Source: Phanerochaete sordida
Taxonomy: Eukaryota > Basidiomycota > Agaricomycetes > Polyporales > Phanerochaetaceae
Direction: 5' to 3'
Assembly: GCA_019973155.2 (NCBI GenBank)
Contig: BPQB01000019.1
Span: forward strand, 62,001 to 126,000
Length of the DNA stretch: 64,000 nucleotides
Shown: positions 58,990 to 64,000 of the stretch, piece by piece
How positions within the stretch are numbered: the first letter of the stretch is position 1
Layout: every line of letters starts with the position of its first letter
The notes under the pieces: model-generated
What the model saw: only the letters and a program-made list of their open reading frames with translations
Databases searched by the model: none
Told to the model about the DNA's origin: nothing
Program-made: the position numbers and the translations under genes

Positions 58990-61650
58990 TTAAAACACCG
59001 TTTCCACGACTTTCTTCCAAATCGCCAGCGGGTTGTTGACGATGTCGGCCGTGAGAGGAAGGTTCACGTCTGCAGGATGGTCTTGCCACTCTGCAAGAGG
59101 TTCTATCTGAGTCACCTGACGGTCTCAAAGAATGAGAGACGTACCTTCCGGCTGTGTGGGATCCTGGATGCCAAAGCCTAACCTCCAGGTGATGCCCTGC
59201 ACGCTGTTCGTTTTGCTGGATATACAAGCGTCAGCGTCTTGCCAGCGGGCCCGTAGGGGGCACTCACAAGTCAGGCGGCGCCAGGCTGTTATTTTTCAGG
59301 AGCGCAGTCTACGAAGCCCCATTCAATGAGCATGTACCACCAAGTGCCAGCTACAATTGGGTACATACCTTCACGTTGGTGTCGATCTCCGAGAAGTCCG
59401 TCGACTGGCCGCCGACGGTGCCGGTGTAGCGCTGCTCGACGTCGTTCTTGCCGCCGAGTACGACGGTCTTCGCGCCCTCCTCCTTCGCCATCGTGATGCT
59501 GAAGAGCGCGCACGAGCTCGCGCAGCGGCCGTTGCTCACGACCACCGTCTTCGCCCCGGGGAAGAGCGCCTCCGCGGGCGGCTCCATGTCGAACGGCTGG
59601 CAGCCGTCGCTGAGCCTGCGCGCGCGTCAGCCCCCGCGCACTCGAGAGCGACTCAGGACGGGACGCACTCGAGGGAGAACATGTCCTGCCGCCCGTTGAT
59701 GACCTTGTGCACGGCCGGGTCGAGCCAGTCGAACGTCGCCGGGAACTCGGTGTTGTTCTGCGGGAAGAACCAGTTGCGCGGGTTGTACAGCAGGTTGACG
59801 TTCGGGTCGATCGCGGGGTTCGTGAGGATCTGCTTCACGATCTGTTGCGCCAGCGGTCCCGCGCGGGCGGTCGTGTTCAGGCCGGCCTGCGGGACGCTAG
59901 TGGACTTGGGGCCAACAATCTGATAGAGGGTTAGAATGGGGGGTAGTGGGAGAGGATGTGAGACTGACGATGCGATGGAGCCACTGCGGTAGACGAGAAA
60001 ATGAGCCTTCGAGGATGGGCGCAGGGGTAAGAAGCGTACGTGTGCGATGCAAATGAAGCCGCCGCCGTTATTCGACTATCATACAGAATATCAGTAGAAA
60101 TACCTTGCACTACTGGCCCTACGCACCACATCGACAATCAGCTGCGTCGCGCCCGCATTCTTCAAGTTGACCAGGCCAGTCAGCAACGTCGTTTCAAACG
60201 AGTCGAACGATCCCGTGTCCTCGAAGCTCCCGAGGGCAAGCACGCCCGTCTTCCCGTCGTCGAGCAGGAAGAACTCCGTCACGCCGGCGCTCCCGGGCAC
60301 GTTCCCCGCGGGCGTCAGCCCGGGCGGGAGCACGATGTCCTGCAGCGGCGTCGTGTCGAGCATCACGTTGCGCGCGTGCTGCGCGCTGGGCACGACGGGC
60401 GACTGCCGGAACTTGTCGACCGGGCGCACGGCCGCGGCGCGCCGGCGCAGGGGGTTGCTCGGGTCGTTGATGTTCTCGCCGTTCGTGCCGGCGACGGCGA
60501 CGCAGTTGTTCTGGCGGAAGGTGGTGGAGTTCGTCCAGGGCACTGCGGTGGTGCCGATGCGGGAGCGGAACGGGAGCTGAGGAGGCTGTGAGCGCTCTGG
60601 ACGGCGACGAACGTCCAGATAACTTACGGTGAACGTTTCTGGCAGCGTGTGGTTCACTCGTACGACCGTGAGGGTCGCTGAGTCGGCGAGCGGCAGCGAC
60701 ATTTGCGCGAACTGACCCATGACATAGTTCCATCCGGTGTCCACCCGCTGGTAGCTCGCGAAGAATCTGCATGATCCACACATTCAGTGCATGCACGCAT
60801 ACTTCTCTAACGGGAACGGACCCATTCTGACGCGTCCCGAGCGGCTGGAAGCTCCCAGCGATCAGCGCGTTCGCATCCACCGCGACAAACGGGTCCTGGC
60901 CATTAATCGCGAGGACCTTGGCACCGGAAAGCTGGCGGGCTGGTGAGAAGAGAAATCGCAGGCGACCAGCGACACGCGTACCGATGCCAGCTGGCCCCTC
61001 AGCTGCCCGGGCAGCGCGTCCTGCCAGACGCTGAGCTCATCTGCAAACTCGGCCGAGGCCACCGTGAATGCCTCAGGCGCGATGTGCACGCTCTGCGACT
61101 TGTCCGGGTTCGTCAGCAGCACGAGCGGCGTCGGTAGGAAGGTCAAGAACAGCGCTGGCGGGGGAGCGTCAGCCGTGGACAGGACTCGGGGCACCGGGAG
61201 AGGAATGACGCACAGTCGAAGCAGTCGTTGATGTACACGCAGTGGCCGTCGTTGAGCCGCTTCAGCGTGCGTGACATGTCGATGTGCAGGTCAAAGTCGG
61301 AGGGATATTGCTGCTGGCTGATTCGCGCGAGGTCGGCGAGCAAGTTCTCGTGGACGTCGGCGCTGAACGGCGGGGGCGCGAGCAGCTCGTAGTTGACGGA
61401 AGTGTGGAATGCCAGTGTCTTGTTGACGACGTCAACAATCTGAAACCAAGTGGTCAGCTCGTAATAAGAGTAGACGAAAGCATGATGAACCTACGTTGGC
61501 CTTGAGCTCTGGGTCGACCTTGAACGAGGTGAAGCAGGCCCTGACTTGCGCGGGAGATACCCATTTCTGCCCGGCGATGGTTGCACAAGGGTCGGCCGCC
61601 CTTGTGACAGCGACCAGCAGGGTCAAAGTAGAAATTGCATGCAGCAGCAT
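58990..61650 (-). CDS. Secreted S41-family (tail-specific protease-like) peptidase
   Basis: Thirteen exons on the minus strand: 61650..61495, 61439..61214, 61154..60982, 60931..60822, 60766..60628, 60576..60127, 60075..60040, 59983..59969 (15 nt), 59919..59660, 59615..59369, 59308..59268, 59215..59145, 59090..58990; 674 aa. It has a signal peptide (LLHAISTLTLLVAVTRA), then DMSRTLKRLNDGHCVYINDC, LSGAKVLAINGQDP, LIVDVSNNGGGFICIAH and TVVVSNGRCASSCALFS, where the Ser after GRCA sits where the S41/CtpA-type nucleophile is expected. GTVGGQSTDF and a C-terminal WRLGFGIQDP follow. Fungal secreted S41-like proteins of this length exist in many Agaricomycetes; the substrate is unknown. Which serine is catalytic and where the general base lies cannot be fixed by eye. 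Convergent with the dioxygenase. Confidence 0.85.
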
Positions 61651-62907
61651 ACCCGGACTCGAGAACGCCAAAGGACTTCTGGAGAAGCAGAGAGGCCTGA
61701 AGAACGTCCTTTATACCTGGCATATTCTCCTCGTCCATCAGGCACTCAGGTAAGGCCTGGCGCATGTGCCAGGGCCACGAAGGCTCTGCACGCATGCGCA
61801 TGGGAGAATCGTAGCGGCTTGCACGCAGGCTCGCGCCAAATCGCGTATACCCACCGCGATAGCGACACGCGACGCGTCCAGCGCCCGGACGAGGTACCAC
61901 TGCCCGGGCTCGCCTCGGATCTGATGTCCTTGGTTTGGACGCAGGTTCCCGTGCGGCTTGGCGTGCGCGCTGTGCCTGTGGGATGTCCAGATGCTTTTCA
62001 GTATGCGTGCGCCCTGGGCCTCTCGTTAAGCCGCCAGCGCACGCTGGGACGGGTACAGACTGATAATGGCGGGACGCGATCTGTAGGGTTGGTGCTCAGA
62101 CGTCAGCAGACAGTGCAGACACTGCAGATCCGCCAAGAGCATGCATGCGAGTTGCAGAGCAAGGTGACATGGCCGTCTGTCATGGCTGGCTAGACGGATG
62201 GCCTTGGCTATCTATGTATGCGTTACATATCAGCATAGTCTTGACTTCACAGCTGCTCGCGGACATGTATGCTGAGAAACGTGCCTCACGACACCTTGCA
62301 CAGTGGGCCAGATGCCGTTCTGTGTGGTCGCTCATTGCGGCGTTTGTTGCTCGCCGCTTCGCCCCGCAGCCTGAGCATACACGATATCGAGCAGCGAGAG
62401 AATGTCGAACTATGCAATGGCAGCAAGGCTACTGTTGAACTTTCTCTCGCAGTATCTCTCCTGACAAGAACCAGTTCGATGAGAGCTCGCGGCAGCTAGG
62501 AGGAGGAGACTGAAAGAGGTTGAGTTGAAAGCGGCGAGACGCCCATAAATCGAGTGCTGGATGCCGCCACATCGCCGCTTTGATGCTGGCCTCGGCTGGC
62601 GATGCGACGGGGTCGAATCCGTCGTAAGTTTGTACACACTTCGTCCACGCTGTCCGCTTCTTGCCTCGACGTTTCCGGTGGGCGAACGGCGCGCAGCAAT
62701 GAGCATCTGTCGAGACGGTGGTGACAGTGTGCCTATGACACATGTACAGCCCGAATTCGGCGGGAGGAGCCACGCAAGCACGCCGGCAGCGCGATGTCTC
62801 TCCGGCCTGACGTTCTCTCTCGCGTTTCTATCGCTGCGCAGCACTACGCCTTCCGTTACTTAAACTAGACTCGCCGGAGGGCTTCTGCCAGCACACCCTC
62901 GCCCGCC
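61651..62907. other. Divergent intergenic region (S41 peptidase / lipase)
   Basis: About 1.26 kb between divergent start codons at 61650 and 62908. No coding signal, repeat or clear TATA element is assigned. Confidence 0.45.
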
Positions 62908-64000
62908 ATGTCGCAAACCGTCCACCTCGTCGTCCTCGTTCACGGCATGTGGGGCAACCCCGACCATCTCGCGGAGATGGACAGAATCATCCGTGAACAG
63001 CGAGCGAGCGAACCAGGTCCATCTGGCGAACAGCTGGTCACTCTCGCGGCCAAGTCGAACGCAGAAGGCAGCACCTATGATGGGATAGACTGGGGCGGCG
63101 AGCGTGTAGCAGAAGAGGTGCGTGAAGCTACTCAGCCGTGCTCTTCATCTTAACTCATGAAATCTTCTTCAGGTACTCGAGGAAGTGAAGCGTCTTGCAG
63201 CCGAGGACAAGAAGGTCACCAAGCTGTCTGTGGTCGGCTACAGTCTTGGTGGACTGGTATCGCGCTACCTCGTCGGCATCCTGCAGCAGCGCGGGTTTTT
63301 CGAGAACGTCAAGCCCATGAACTTCATCACGGTCGCGACGCCACACATAGGCCTTGTGCGATTCCCGTCGTTCCGCTCGCGAATGTTCGCCTACCTGGGC
63401 CCACGCCTGCTCAGTCGCACAGGAGAGCAGTTCTACGCAGTGGACAAGTGGTCCGCGTCAGGACGTCCTTTGCTAGAGGTCATGGCAGACCCGGGTATGC
63501 ACATAGCAGAGTCTATTCTAAGATTACTACTGACTGTTCTTCACAGAGCGGATATTTTACCAGGCGCTATCGTCCTTCGAGCGCATATGCTTCTATGCGA
63601 ACGCCATAAACGACGTCACCGTCCCGTACCTCACAGCAGCCGTTGAGACCGAAGACATATTCGACGACTATGATAGAACAGGACTAGAGATGTACGCATC
63701 TGACTAGTCCTACCCAATCGCCTCAGGTCATCTAACATTCCTACAGAGAATTTGACGACAAGTATGCGCCTATAATCAAGTCATACCGCCTCCCGGATAC
63801 CCCTCCGCCTCCGCCTGAGAAGCCGAAACGTTTCTCAAAAAAGTGGTTCAAGGGACTCCAGCCTAGAGTCCCACTTCCTCCCATCCTACGCGCTAATTTT
63901 CCGTACAACATGGTGCGTCCAAGCGTTGTCGGACTGTACTCGCATGTACTGAACGTTACCTGCAGATCGTATACGCGCTCCTTCCCGTCCTGATACCCAC
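62908..64000 (+). CDS. DUF676 (Rog1-type) lipase, 3' end cut by window edge
   Basis: Exons 62908..63117, 63173..63494, 63547..63691, 63747..63912 and 63966..>64000; introns 52-55 nt. The start MSQTVHLVVLVHGMWGNP gives the oxyanion-side HG of an alpha/beta hydrolase directly. The nucleophile elbow is VVGYSLGGLVSRY with Ser94, then VATPHIG. ANAINDVTVPYLTAAVET matches the position of the acid residue in DUF676 lipases of the yeast Rog1 type, which act on glycerolipids. The visible part is 292 codons and runs in frame to the window edge; the C terminus with the catalytic His is not visible. Confidence 0.9.

Overview
The window comes from the nuclear genome of a filamentous basidiomycete, most likely an Agaricomycete. 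The evidence is a high density of split genes whose introns are nearly all 45-70 nt with GT..AG ends, a GC-rich coding style, an Agaricomycete-type F-box/LRR protein, a fused dioxygenase-P450 oxylipin enzyme, and a tRNA-Pro(AGG) with a short intron after position 37. I resolved 23 multi-exon protein genes (about 130 introns), one small single-exon candidate and one tRNA. All exon models were built by hand from reading-frame continuity, splice sites and family motifs; none is checked against transcripts or databases.

Layout, left to right. 1-689: 3' end of an ELMO/CED-12 gene (+). 1856-3724: TmpA-type membrane flavo-oxidoreductase (+). 4196-4291: tRNA-Pro. 4811-7954: long low-complexity membrane protein with internal repeats (-). 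9027-10988: membrane-anchored aspartic protease 1 (-). 12379-14299: F-box/LRR protein (+). 14558-16814: pseudouridine synthase PUS1 (+), with a 3-nt microexon. 16957-17581: RNA polymerase II subunit RPB4 (-), divergent from a vacuolar amino-acid transporter at 17866-19800 (+). 20075-23044: R3H/SUZ RNA-binding protein (+). 23428-25262: disordered protein (-). 25363-25792: DUF202 membrane protein (-). 26098-28138: disordered protein (+). 28483-30410: aspartic protease 2 (-). 30982-33083: disordered protein with an RVxF-like motif (+). 33241-35303 and 36462-38566: two related Zn2Cys6 transcription factors (both -). 40178-42634: PIF1 helicase (+). 42880-44643: RIT1 initiator-tRNA modifying enzyme (-). 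45300-47870: CRIB-containing PAK/Ste20 kinase (-). 48689-50750: RAD9 checkpoint clamp subunit (+). 51711-51962: small candidate protein (-). 54446-58911: 25-exon Ppo-type fatty-acid dioxygenase/P450 (+). 58990-61650: secreted S41-family peptidase (-), tail to tail with it. 62908-64000: DUF676/Rog1-type lipase, cut by the window edge (+).

Functional themes. Housekeeping RNA metabolism (PUS1, RIT1, RPB4, R3H protein) and genome maintenance (PIF1, RAD9) sit among surface or secretory hydrolases (two aspartic proteases, S41 peptidase, lipase) and regulators (ELMO, PAK, two zinc-cluster factors). I see no biosynthetic gene cluster, transposon, virus-derived element or CRISPR array. The most unusual observations concern gene structure: an exon of one codon (ATC) in PUS1 that supplies an Ile of the conserved HQIRKM motif; a 13-nt microexon inside the zinc cluster of both transcription factors, so the DNA-binding domain depends on its inclusion; and a weak-ATG/strong-ATG pair in PUS1 that suggests mitochondrial and nuclear isoforms. 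The region 51963-54357 is GC-rich and open in many frames but has no recognisable gene.
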